Below, in pieces: positions 23,301 to 34,271 of a DNA stretch of 49,122 nt. The stretch spans positions 1-49,122 of the forward strand of contig JAYMTF010000152.1 of the NCBI GenBank assembly GCA_036897485.1, written 5' to 3'. Both the position numbers and the translations under genes were made by a program. The notes below the pieces were generated by a model, which made no database searches, was not told where the DNA came from, and saw only the letters and a program-made list of their open reading frames with translations. Origin of the DNA: Pelargonium nanum (Eukaryota; Streptophyta; Magnoliopsida; Geraniales; Geraniaceae). Position 1 is the stretch's first letter. Every line of letters begins with the position of its first letter.

Positions 23301-26174
23301 TGGAAGCTGGAACAGAGTTTGGCTTATGATGAACAGAGAGGCATGGCCAGTGTCAAGCCTGCTTTCAGGTAAATTCCAATGCAATTATTTTTCACAAACC
23401 AAAATAAAATGAATATCTGGGAGGACAAGATATTAATTAGGGGAAATTGTCGATGACCCATATTAACAAGTCACTAAAAGTAGATGAGTGCCTGTTACTT
23501 TTTTTTCAAATCAAATGATCACCAAAACTTGCCAAATCCAATCCGTTTCTAAAATTAGATAGAAAATCGCACTTAATTGAGCATGATCCACGCACATGAT
23601 AAGGCTAATGTTGGTGTTTTAGAAATAAATCTATTGTTGCACATGATAAGGCTAATGTTGGTGTTTTAGAAATAAATCTATTGTTGCACATGCACAATTA
23701 TGTGCAACTTTCTGTCCAATTTAACAAATAAATCGGGTTTGGGTAAGTTGAGGTGGTCATTTGATTTGAAAAAAAAGTTCTAGGCACTCTTATGCTTTTA
23801 GTGACTAGCTAATAGGGGTCATCTACAATTCCTCCTATTAATTAACACAAGTTAAAAACAATTGAAGACTCCCTTAAATGTTGTCTTCCAATACTGGTCC
23901 TGAATATTAAGGAACGAGGAATTATGTGAGTATGAGGCTGACTTTCAGCAACCTTCTAGTGTACAGTGTACCCTATCAAGACTCAAACCCACTCACTTGG
24001 ATATGATCTTGAAAACCAGGTGTTTTATGATTAGTGTTTCATGAAATTCAAAGTTTGAATCAGCAGATGCACCCAACCCATAAATGCCATTGGTTGATAT
24101 CCACAAGTGACCATGCTATTCTACCAAAAGGTCTACTTGAGGTTTTCATTTCAAAGATTTGAATCAATGCTAGACATACAAATCAATTTCAAGCTGCCAT
24201 TTGAACTCCAAATATGTCATTTGTTCAATGAAAGAGATCGTCAAATTAAGAAAAGACGCGCAGCTATGAAATACAAGGAAGCAAGATTCTCAAGTGGATC
24301 GTCAAGTAGTGCTGCCCAGTCCGTGTTTCATGAGTCATCTCTTTGGCCTCCCACCCAAAAAACTAATCAAAATAATGATAACCAGTGAGTGCAAAAAGAA
24401 GGAAGCATTCCATCAAGAGTAAGTATGATCAAGATACGCGGATGAACATGAAAACTCTCACTTCAGCAGGCTAATGAAGACTATCAAAAGAAGAGAGATG
24501 ACACGGAAACATAAAATGAAAGGATACAATATTACCTGCTTGTAAGCTCGAATAATCTTACTCCTTTTTGGAGTTGAGTACAAAACTTTGGAAGACTTGT
24601 CAGAAACATGTAAGGGATCTTGTCCATATACCCGAAACATCGGACGGCATCCCCCCTCTCCATCAAAATTAGGAATGAATCTAATAATGACGCAATCCAA
24701 GGTGAGTCCTCTATCCAATGGAGGCCATTGTGAGGCCACATTCCTCCTTGAAACATACTGTAGATACCTCAGTTGAGAAGGGACTGGGTTTAAAGGAGAT
24801 AGCATGTGCAAAAGTTCGCGAGGAGCCTGCCTATAGATCATCTCTAAGGTCTTCTGCTCCCCACTATACTGCTTCCTATAAATCAAGAGTGCACCCAGCA
24901 TGAAAGCCAAAACTGGCCAAGCACCCCGTTGACAATGCATTAGTAACAAATTATTCTGGCCAAGTGAAACCCAGCTATCACATGACCTCAGAAAATGGTG
25001 GAGCACCTCCATCGGGAGTATTGGGCAACCTTCATATTGTCTTGGATAGTCCATTATGGTCATATTAAACTCAGACAAGATGCTTGTCAGCACACTTGCT
25101 GCATTAGCCTCGTGGAAGTTGAAGACTAAATATGAAGCATCTGGGAAGTGCTCTCGAAGCTGACCAACTATTCCGCGTATATATTCTTTGAAGTTATCTT
25201 CTTCCCAAGCATCAGTAGTAAAGCAGCAATCAAAAACTGTGCATAGATACAACATTAACATCAGAAGATTCGTACAATATGAAAAATATGGTAGTACAAA
25301 ACTTGTCCTTCACATATATAATATATTCAGTCAAATAACTGGACTGCCAATAAGAGATTCCATATTTGATAATTCTTCCGATAAAGTCTGTGTCTCACCT
25401 TTCACCGCTAGTGTTAAGGCAGGCATTTCGTGTTTTTTAAATAAGTCATCACAGTTTGAGCACCATAGAATATCATTTAACTACAATCATCATGTGCAGA
25501 TTGTAGAAATGAACCTAACCATCATCATTTCCGTCAACCTAGGGAGGTGAACTCCCCATTCCTACATAGATTGCTAAAATTTTCAAATAATATAATAAAT
25601 GTGGGTTCTCGCCAACCAATTCCTACATAGTTATCTTCTAATATCTCACATGAAAGTTCACCGACCAATCTACAGCAAAATAAAACTACATTTCAAAGCT
25701 CCTATATATTCATATTTTCAACATTTTTGCTCATAACATGAACAAAACGTTTACATCAAAACAAAACAAAACAATTTAGGCACAATGTATGGAATTCATT
25801 TCCTCTTACCTAAAACACACTATGTTCAATTTTATCTTCAATAATACCCAAAAAATATACTGCATTGTAGCATTCAATTCAATCCAATTCATTGGTTTAT
25901 AATCTAATTTCCTAAAGCCAAAAAATGACCACTACTTCAGAACCTATTCTTCATAACCTATAATATATTTTCCCACAATCATCTCCCTGTTTTCTCGGCA
26001 ACTAGAAATCACAAATTTCACAGAATCATCAAAATCAAAATTCCGAAATGATCAACCGAACGAAAACCAAATCACAATACAATATAAAGAGGATGAGGTA
26101 CCGTAAACTCGTTCGCAGATCTCGAGGATCCCATCGGGAGGCTTCCGGTAAAACAATTTGCGAAACAACGCCAT
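14357..26174 (-). CDS. Class II formin (FH13/FH18-like), 1140 aa
   Basis: Seventeen exons in phase: 26174..26102, 25236..24536, 22783..22562, 22473..21134, 21032..20909, 20584..20513, 19338..19240, 18958..18917, 17761..17681, 17598..17548, 17455..17374, 16085..15988, 15751..15680, 15590..15474, 15093..15025, 14948..14882, 14469..14357. Domains: PTEN-like (1-~190, MALFRKLFYRKPPDG start), C2-like (~195-332), a proline-rich FH1 (~565-735) and an FH2 actin-nucleation domain (~750-1115: KPLHWLKLTRAVQGSLWAET, LGNALNQGTARG, NSKMTLMHYLCK, YFGEDPARCP). Formins nucleate and elongate actin filaments; in class II the PTEN-C2 part binds membrane lipids. The phosphatase loop reads HCQRGAWP near residue 125, lacking the catalytic Arg, as is usual in this class. 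Intron 10 begins with GC (GAG|GCAAGT). A TTTACAG acceptor just before the ATG suggests a leader intron (donor CACT|GTAAGC near 26371). Which paralogue (13 or 18) is unresolved. Confidence 0.93.
16471..16640. repeat. Diverged tandem duplication in a formin intron
   Basis: A segment with ATACTGTAGTATAGTTGATA and TACATCAACATGT, ending in TAATTACATACAAGCAGAAA, recurs about 85-90 bases later as ATACTGCAGTATAGTTGGTA and so on. It lies between exons 12 and 11, away from the splice sites. Confidence 0.65.
16911..17101. repeat. Tandem duplication, two 95-bp copies, in a formin intron
   Basis: CTAGAGCCTAATGTG starts both copies (16911 and 17006). Nearly all following bases match, including AAAACTCCTGTAATCCAGAT and TAAAAAGAAAGAAGAAT. 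High identity suggests a recent event. It lies in the intron between exons 12 and 11 and is preceded by a CT microsatellite (16880-16898). Confidence 0.85.
23440..23835. mobile_element. MULE-type MITE with long inverted ends
   Basis: A 396-bp element in formin intron 2. The ends are inverted repeats of roughly 100 bp: left GGGGAAATTGTCGATGACCC, right (reverse complement) GGAGGAATTGTAGATGACCC, continuing through CACTAAAAG, GAGTGCCT and TTTTTTTTCAAATCAAATGA. It is flanked by a perfect 9-bp target duplication TATTAATTA (23431-23439 and 23836-23844). A 9-bp duplication with long inverted ends is the signature of Mutator-like elements; there is no coding capacity, so it is a nonautonomous copy. 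Its middle carries a perfect 47-bp tandem duplication (23593-23686). Confidence 0.88.
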
Positions 26175-26176
26175 AT

Positions 26177-26712
26177 CTGTAAATCAATCGATCAATCTTC
26201 CGGTCGCGAACGAGAAAATCAAATCGGAAAAACCCTAAGGTTCCAAACACAGGATCACACACGTAGATGCGATACAATCCATCTCAATCTCAATATCAAT
26301 CAGTACTGAGAAAAAATAATAGGAACATTGATTGATTGATTAATTAGGTCTCGCTCGTTTGCTCGCTTACAGTGATGACTTAGCTTTCAAGGAACTGAGT
26401 TCACAAATCGAACCGTTCTCTGGATTTGGATTCTGAGCTCTCTCTTTCTCTCTCTCTCGCTCGCTCTTTTGGAATGAGCTGCTGTACGGACACGATCGGT
26501 GACGTGGACGCTATTTCTTGGCGCCAAGTATTGGTCTGGTTCAACGGTTCATTCTTGTTCGGGTAATTTCGTAAATATAAGTGAACTTATTTCGTAAATA
26601 ACGGTTCGGGCTAAATAGTTTTTATTTTAATTTCTTTTTACATTTTCTTCTCTCTTTTTTATTTTATGGAAATGTAACAAACTTTATTAACTCAAATCAG
26701 CGTGAGTAAATT
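26177..26712. other. Formin leader and promoter region
   Basis: Upstream of the formin ATG (minus strand). It holds a probable leader intron (acceptor TTTACAG near 26177, donor near 26371), then GA/CT-rich sequence near 26436-26470 typical of plant core promoters and leaders. Further right the sequence is AT-rich. No TATA box is clear. Confidence 0.45.
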
Positions 26713-27164
26713 CTATACATCAATAGGGCTATTCGAACCTAACCAACTAATTGTACCTAACAGAGAATCTGATGACCTCGCAAGACGATGAACCACCCGA
26801 TTCACATATGTACTAACATAAGCAAAATAAATACTAGAAAAGGTCGAAGCCAATGACAAAATGTCACTTATAATAAGACCAAAGGCACTGGAAACTTCCC
26901 CTACGGTTTTCAAAACGTGCACAATAATCTAAGCATTCGATTCAACAGAAAAATCATCTCATCATTTATCTTTTATCCAGCTGAACGCTTCCTGATAGTA
27001 AGCGCCTCAACCAAGCTCGGATCCATGGTACCCGACCATCCTACTCGGCCTCCACCCATATAAGCATCCGTCCAGTCTCTTACGACCCAGCCGCCTCCCG
27101 ACTTATTTGCCAACTCGAACACCTGAGCTTTCACTACTAAAATGTAAGCATATGTTACCAACAC
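26713..27164 (-). pseudogene. LINE (L1-type) RNase H domain relic
   Basis: On the minus strand the residues GGGWVVRDWTDAY, then SLVEALTIRKR, then after a frame change WIKDK and DDFSVESNA, then VHVLKTVGEVSSAFGLIISD and NRVVHRLARSSD follow, in order, the RNase H-like domain (RVT_3 type) found at the end of plant non-LTR reverse transcriptases. There is one frameshift near 26975 and at least three stop codons between 26925 and 26970, so it is dead. No intact reverse transcriptase precedes it. Confidence 0.75.
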
Positions 27165-27223
27165 AAATTATACATAATTGCAACAACATATAACCAACAT
27201 ATATATATAGAGAGAGAAAAAAA

Positions 27224-27817
27224 AATGGAGGTGAGTCAGACCATCAAAATCATATAATTTTGAGTAAATGACTAATGTGCAAATCAAAACTACGCAGTTT
27301 TAAAAAATAACTAACCTTAATAATATTTTCCCTTCTTCCATATATACCCAACCGACCACTACTTCCACAACCTATATTTTTTTACCATGAACCAAACTTT
27401 TCCTGTACATATATACACAAGCAAAATGTTAGAATACAAAGGTAAATAAAAGTGTAGGAAGAGGACGTGACGAGACCGGCTTACATGGAAGAGTAACTAA
27501 AATGGAAGTGAGTCAAACTATCAAAACTACGTAGTTTTGAGTAAGTAACTAATGTGCAAATCAAAATTACGTAGCTTTGAGAAATAATTAACACTGATAA
27601 TATTTTTCCTTCTTCCATATTTACCCGTCCTATCATCTTCTCCACCTCTACACAACAACTACCAGGCACTACTTCCACAGTCTCCATTCTTTTACCATGA
27701 ACCAAACTTTTCCTCTCTATATCTATATATATACTGTATACATAAGAAAATTGTTAGAATACAAAGGTAAATAAAGGTGTCCGAAGATACGTGGCGAGAT
27801 CGGATTACGTGGAAGTG
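27224..27817. repeat. Tandem duplication of ~275 bp upstream of FAD6
   Basis: Copy A (about 27224-27496) and copy B (about 27498-27817) share AATGGAGGTGAGTCAGACCA / AATGGAAGTGAGTCAAACTA, the CTAATGTGCAAATCAAAA block, TTTTTACCATGAACCAAACT and TTAGAATACAAAGGTAAATA. Copy B carries about 45 extra bases in its middle. The right edge lies about 410 bp before the FAD6 ATG, so the second copy is in the proximal promoter. Confidence 0.85.
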
Positions 27818-27844
27818 TGACGCGGACTGTCCCGATGACGTGTC
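27788..27844 (+). promoter_or_regulatory. Cluster of three ACGTG motifs upstream of FAD6
   Basis: TACGTGGC (27788-27795), TTACGTGG (27805-27812) and TGACGTGTC (27836-27844) lie within 57 bp. ACGTGGC-type sites are the known binding cores of plant bZIP/ABF factors (ABRE, G-box-like). They overlap the end of duplicate copy B; copy A has the related GACGTGAC near 27464. Binding is inferred only. Confidence 0.45.
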
Positions 27845-28226
27845 AGTTGAGAACAAGTTGTAGGAGGTCAGCTGGATTAAAATAAAAATCAAACTAGACT
27901 GAACTTTGACAAAAAAAAAAATGAAAATAAAGGGGTAATTTTGGAACACAGTCAATTTTGAAATGAAATTTAAATTTCCCTCTATATTTGATTGAAGAAA
28001 AACAAATATTAAAACCCATAACAAATGGTTGTGATAGAGCCTCCAATTCTATCCACAACAGACACTTCGCAGATTCACATGAAATGTATAGACCAGAGGT
28101 CTTGGGTTCATTTGAAGCCTCTCTCTCTCGCAAGCCCAAATTTTTCGCAGCCACAAAACGAGACCCTCGAAGCGGTTAGCGAAGGTATTGTCTCGCGAAC
28201 CGGAAAGATTCTGCATTTCTGCTGCA

Positions 28227-31200
28227 ATGGCTTGCAGATTATCATATTCTATGCTCATCTTCACGGTACGAACCAATTCTCTTCTGGGTTTTTCTGGGTT
28301 TTGTCTTATTTTTCGTGTGTTTGTGTAATCATATTTGGTTTTGATCTCAGGGTCGTCCCAATCAGAGGCCGGTCCGGAGCCATGGATATGGAGTTTTAGC
28401 TGATTGTTCGTCAGGTATGTTGATTGTTACTGGTTGATCTGAGAGATTAGACTGAACCGTTTGTGGGTTTGTGTAGATTTTGATTTTGGGTTGTGTTTAG
28501 TTTGGTGAGTTTGTTGAGTTGGAGTTGATTAGTCTCAATCTCTCAATCACATTTTTGAGTTCAGCTTAGGATTTCGGTTGTTGAAGTGGGTGATGTGTCC
28601 CACATCGGATAAATATGAATTGAAAAGTCTAGATATAATGATGCAAGTGAAACCTTTTTAACAAGGTTGACTTTTTAGTAGTGGTAGCCCAAGCTATTAT
28701 ATGTAGCCCAGAGCTGATTTTGATGACCACGTTTAATTTTTTTTATGCTGCCTCAGTTGTAAAGAACACTTTACAATAGCCATAGAAATCAAGTGATATG
28801 CTTCATGATTAATCATACTTGGATTCCGTGTGTGAGTGTGTCTAACTGGATTTTACTTTCGCCGTTTTACCCATATTTTCTTGAAAGCTACATCTCTCTA
28901 CAGTGAAGACATTCCTTTTAGTTTTGCAATATGTGCACAAAGATTCCAAAACGACTCTAGAGTGTCTACTTAAGCTCCGTGGGTACCTCCTCTAGTCAGC
29001 AATGATCCCGATGGGTTGTGGTTGTGGGACCGCATAAGTACTACTTTCTCCCAATCAGCTCTGCTAGTGATGTGTTAGAATATTTGTTTGTGAAGCAAGA
29101 AAAGAAAGTGATGCATAGTTAGTTTAACTGAACACCCCTCTCTCCCGTTACACTACAATATGCACCAAAAAGGAGAGAACTTATGATTTTGTATATACAA
29201 TACTTGTGTGGACTCTGCATTTAATCGATGTGGAAATAAATTTAAATACAATGTTTTCTGTTTCTGCCCATTTTGCTCACTCAAACTCAAACTATCAAAC
29301 TACCAGTCTCTTTTTGTAGACAGTTTTGTTGTTTGCTACCTTTGTGGATCCTGTGGGACACTTTCACTTCTTGTGTTCAATTACTTGCAGCGTGTTCAGC
29401 TGGTGCTTTTACGTTTTAACAATACTCTTAAGCCTAGTAGTTCTTGTTATTTTGATAACCAGGCATTTATTCTCTGAAGTGTGCGAACATTCTCCAGAAG
29501 GGAATAAAATATCACAAACATTTAATTCTATTGAAAAGGTCTAAAGCTATAAAAGCAGTAGCAGTTCCTGTTTCGCAATCCCTGGAGGACAATGCATATC
29601 CAGCTGACAGTGCTGAGTACAGAAAACAACTATGTGAAAGATATGGTTTCAGGCAAATTGGAGAACCGCTTCCAGAAAATGTTACATTAAAGGATGTCAT
29701 TGACACCCTTCCGAAAAAGGTAGTCTACCCTAAAGACCACGAGCCTTACTTTCCATTGCTTTTGCCAACATGGAGCACCTACATAAGTTAGGGACTCATT
29801 TCCCATCACTAAGATTTTTGGCTGAGCATTTCCCTCTCTATTTGAGTAAGATAATCCGGTTGCATTTGATGCTGAGGAGTTGCTCTTGAATTATGAGTTA
29901 ATATATTTGTGTGTAATTAGAGTTTGCTTGGGGGCATATCATTTTTAGTGTTCTGCATAACTTTCTCATATTTAGTTAGATGATACCGTAAAGCGTACCA
30001 GAACTTCCTTTGCAACTGATACTATTGTTTTGCATATACACTTAAATACTTAATACCAGGATCAAATGCAATTACTAAAATGTTAGTGCCACATCTGATA
30101 CTTTTTCTTTTTCTGTTTCCAAATTTCTATTGTAAGGTGTTTGAGATTGATGACGTAAAAGCATGGAAGTCGATTTTAATATCCTTCACATCCTATGCCT
30201 TGGGGCTTTTCATGATTTCTAAAGCCCCGTGGTATCTACTTCCTCTTGCATGGGCATGGACCGGGACTGCTGTTACAGGGGTTAGTTCTGTATACATCCT
30301 GTGTTGTATAATTTGTTATAATCTCTGGAACTCTTTTCCGTTTCACTTTTCTTTTCATTTTGGGGTATTGTTATATATAAACCTTCCCAACTTCTTTTAT
30401 ATTGTTTCCCTCTTTTTCTTTCCCATTTTTAAGTTCTTTGTTATAGGTCATGATTGTGCTCACAAATCATTTTCAAGAAACAAATTGGTTGAAGACATAG
30501 TTGGAACTCTGGCTTTTTTGCCCCTGATTTATCCGTATGAGCCATGGCGATTCAAGCATGATAGGCATCATGCAAAAACTAACATGTATGTGCTATGCTC
30601 TATTAATTAATTTGTTTTCACTTACAAAGTGCCACATTGTTCTTCCATTAGTGTCATTATAGTATTGTCATTTCATATCTAACTCATACCATGTATTATT
30701 TCTGTACATGCTAGAAACGTGTTTCTAGGACAACACTTTTGGTGTCTCAGAAACTTGTAGTCGTGTCACACAATTGTATATTTATGTAAGAAGCTTAAAT
30801 CTTTTTGTTTCCTAACCATGTAGGTTAAATGAAGATACAGCTTGGCACCCTGTTCAGAAAGAGGAGTTTGAGAAAAATCCTCTGTGGCGGAAGGCAATAA
30901 TTCTTGCCTATGGCCCAATTCGGCCTTGGATGTCCATTGGTCACTGGTATATTACCATCTCTAGTGAAAAATTTAACGTATCTCTTTTTTTATAAGTTTC
31001 TTGGCTCTTATCATAACTTTGTTTTGAAATGGTTTCATATTATATGCACATGTATTAACTCTTAACATTATGAACCATCCTCACAGGGTGATCTGGCACT
31101 TCAATTTGAAGAAGTTCAGACGGAATGAAGTTGAAAGAGTGAAGATAAGTTTGGCTTGTGTTTTCGCGTTTATGGCAATTGGATGGCCATTGATAATTTT

Positions 31201-32905
31201 GAAGACGGGTTTCATGGGATGGATCAAGTTCTGGTTAATGCCCTGGTTGGGATATCACTTTTGGGTAATTCTATTGTTTTCTACTTAAAATATTTTAGTT
31301 CAGTTTTACAATTTTGAATTGCACAACTTCAGTGAATTCTTTTTCCATTTTTTAAAGAGAATTATGGTATCACCCACCCAGACAGTGAGACAGATCATCA
31401 ATTTTACAATTTATTCTACAAGTGAAAATCATATAATTCTTGTTTTGCCTTGGATTTTCAGATGAGCACTTTCACGATGGTTCATCATACAGCTCCTCAC
31501 ATACCTTTCAAGCCTTCGGATGAGTGGGATGCAGCTCAAGCCCAGCTAAATGGAACAGTTCATTGCGATTACCCTCGCTGGTACTGCATATTTGATGCTC
31601 TCTTTAGTCTTTTCTCACTGTTTTTATGCATTATCTTGCTCTTAGTTTCGGCAGGAAACTAAAAGTCGAAGTACATGTCCTCATGTGCATGTTAAATGAC
31701 ATGCACTAACATGGGAAATGGAGATGTTATAGACTAAAATAGACGAACATAAAGAGTAAAAATGTTGTCGATTAACATTTAACATGCCATAAACAAACAG
31801 TGAATGTGTGATTTGTTGATATCAAAACATTGAATGTTTGTTTCTTTTTTTTAATAACAGGATTGAAATTCTCTGCCATGACATCAATGTTCACATCCCT
31901 CACCATATATCACCACGGATTCCAAGCTATAACTTGCGAGCAGCTCACAAGTCTCTGCAACAGAATTGGGGCAAGGTATGCTCAATCGCTTCCTTTTATA
32001 TATTGAGTTCACCAACAAAATTTTCTCTAGATTTAGGCATTTAGTTCTACTTTAGGCATTATTTGGAGACACAAGGAAATTTTCCATGAACTCTTTGTTT
32101 AGCTTTAGGATTTAAAAGAATAGATGTGTTGATGCTAGGGCTTTAGCGGATACTTTAACACTCCCCCTTCAGAGCCTCACGTCCATGCCTTGAACGTGGA
32201 CCAAGAATTAGCGGGGAGGCAAATACAAACGGGTCACTAGGCTCATACCACACCTGCTTTGATACCATGTTAAACTGTTAGGCAGAGGTGGGTCCAACTA
32301 GTATATCAAGTGGTATCAAACTTCGCATTCTTTCAATATGCTAAACTCGAGTATTTATAGGTCTTCAAAACCCTATTGACCGTAAGAGAAAAAAAGAGTC
32401 CAAAACGCCTTCCAAACTAGTTTGGATGGCTAAACTAGCGAGTTGTTCTACTCGCGGCCCATTTTGCATGGACTGCACAAGTGTTTTTTCCCATTCCAAA
32501 CACAACACTTTTGAAACCAATTTGCTCGAGTTTTCGCATGCTTACAAAATAACATCCCTCTCAGCTTGTCCCGACACACTAGGGAACTCATTTTCAACTC
32601 ATGACTCAATTCAAGTTCTATGTTGAGAAACCGAAAGTCTTAACATCTACTTGTGTCCTCAAACTTCCCAAAAAGAAGAAAATGTTGTGCATAACTTGCT
32701 CGGTTGCTCTCTTTAACTTTCTTGTTTTCTATGCATTCATCAGTATCTGAACAAGGCAACATGGAATTGGCGGATAATGAAGACGATAATGACAACGTGC
32801 CATGTTTACAGTGAGCAAGAAAATTACATTGCCTTTGATAGACTTGCTCCTGAAGAATCTCAACCTATTGCTTTCCTTAAAAAAATGATGCCTGATTTTG
32901 CTTGA
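28227..32905 (+). CDS. FAD6: Omega-6 fatty acid desaturase, chloroplast, 450 aa
   Basis: Ten exons in phase: 28227..28265, 28351..28414, 29463..29719, 30137..30280, 30434..30585, 30824..30946, 31087..31264, 31462..31580, 31861..31975, 32744..32905 (TGA). Total 1353 nt. The three iron-binding histidine boxes are present: HDCAH (174-178), HDRHH (210-214) and HIPHH (370-374), with membrane segments around [20 protein letters not shown] (exon 4) and exon 7. The N terminus ([20 protein letters not shown]) is short, basic and hydroxylated, as expected of a plastid transit peptide. FAD6 introduces the second double bond (omega-6) into 16:1 and 18:1 acyl chains of chloroplast membrane lipids, using ferredoxin. 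The C terminus [15 protein letters not shown] also matches the family. Intron 2 is about 1 kb and intron 9 holds an LTR-element relic. The start is the first ATG, preceded by GCTGCA. Confidence 0.95.
32160..32645 (-). mobile_element. LTR-retrotransposon relic of TRIM type
   Basis: In FAD6 intron 9, on the minus strand. A possible 378-bp LTR runs from TGTTAAGACTTTCGG (32645) to ...CAGTTTAACA (32268) and contains a TATA-like CCTATAAATACT. Immediately after it comes TGGTATCAAAGC (32267-32256), a good match to the initiator-Met tRNA primer binding site. Only 107 bp later is a polypurine tract GAAGGGGGAG followed by TGTTAAAGTATCC at 32160, looking like the start of a second LTR that is truncated or too diverged to align. 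Such a short interior without genes is typical of terminal-repeat retrotransposons in miniature. Confidence 0.55.
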
Positions 32906-34271
32906 TTTGTTCTGATATGCACATTGGTACTATATATTCATTTTGGCTGTTTCTCATCTGTTAGATATGATTTTTTTTCTTCCAATTTCTTGTTCTCTTG
33001 TGTTGAACAATTCTTTGAACATAATATTAGTTTAGTAGAGTGGAAAATAATTGAAATGAAGCTTTTCCTTGAAGGCTTGTATTGTTATAGCTTGCTTATA
33101 TATGGTAATGAAATCTGAGCTAATTATATGAAGACATGAAATCATTATTGTATTTATAGAGGTTAGTTCATTGGATGAACAAATATTGAAGATGAAATTG
33201 GATCTTGAACTGAAGTGCAACAGAAAAGTTGTTGTCTCGTGATATTAAAATATACTTTCAAGTCAGTAAAATGCTAGTATTTTAAAACCGATTAGTTGTT
33301 TGAATCGCTTGTTCAATTGACTAAGGCGCTAAAGGAAGCAATAATTTTGATTGGGCCCAACCAAATTTCATCAAGTACGACTATTGTTATGAGTTTATTC
33401 TTTTAATAAACGGTGCTTTTATTGATTAACTTGAAATGAAGAATAAAAATACAAAATCCAAAAGGGTTGAAAAAAAATTAATCCAAAATTACATCAAATA
33501 TCAAAGGAAACTGTGACGGATGTGGGATCAAAAACTAAAGTTCTTTATCTTGATAATCGACTCCTCAATGCTTAGTGATCTGTCATCGAACACTAAAACG
33601 TTTCTAGCTAGTCAAATGTACCACATAATGACGGGATGTGAAGCCGAGACCAAAGTAAAACTTTCATACAGATTAAAACCAAAATCATTTGTATTCAAGT
33701 TACTAACACTCATGATCAATATTTTAAAAGTTACATAGAAAAAAAAAAAACAAAAACATTATTATTCTAGAATACAACTTGCACGTGCCATTTTAAAAAA
33801 AAACTTGCACGTGCCAACTTGACACCGTCACATCCACAGTCGCTAAACCCTAAGGGCAAACCAGTAATCTCGCTCGCGCACACAACAGCAAAAAAACAAG
33901 TAACACACGTGGCGGTTTCTAATTCGCCCTCGTACGAGTATCTTAATCACACCCAATTCCTGTCTTCACCTAGGCGACAACAGAGAAGTCAAAATAATTC
34001 CCTACGCTCGCGCCCACCGTAGTCCCATCTACACCAAGTGACACCAAAACACAAAATGACCAATTTGGGTCTGTCTCATACATTGTAGGGTTTAATAGTG
34101 TCTCCTCCTTCACAGCTCATTCTCTTTCGCACGAGCCGAAAAAGCTCTCAGCTTTCAGCTCCGGAACAACAAAAAATCCAAAAGGGTCTCTAAATTTTCC
34201 ATCAATTCGAATCGAGGACGAGAAAAAATTGCGATTCGTTAGGTTTTAGTGTCGCAGCTTCTGGTTCGACA
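32906..34271. other. FAD6 3' flank and UBP23 promoter/leader
   Basis: The left half holds FAD6 3' UTR and AT-rich DNA. Around 33500-33640 the minus strand hints at degraded coding sequence, but I could not assign it. From about 33800 the sequence is the UBP23 upstream region with a G-box and a CT-rich leader just before the ATG. No other gene is seen. Confidence 0.5.
33906..33913 (+). promoter_or_regulatory. G-box / ABRE-like site upstream of UBP23
   Basis: CACGTGGC, a perfect G-box with ABRE extension, about 360 bases before the UBP23 ATG. Such sites bind bZIP and bHLH factors in plants; use here is inferred from position only. Confidence 0.4.

Noticed and set aside
24107..24388. Plus-strand frame of 93 codons with a charged RDRQIKKRR segment in formin intron 2
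   Set aside because: It is antisense to the formin, has no recognisable domain or promoter context and probably arises by chance or from an old transposon fragment.
28580..28640. LTR-like TGTCCCACATCGG motif in FAD6 intron 2
   Set aside because: The motif is common at plant LTR starts, but I found neither a second end, a primer site nor a target duplication.
33480..33740. Possible antisense LINE coding relic
   Set aside because: Fragments such as HYVVHLT and a DRSLSIEE-like stretch are suggestive, but stops and frame changes are too many to name a family.
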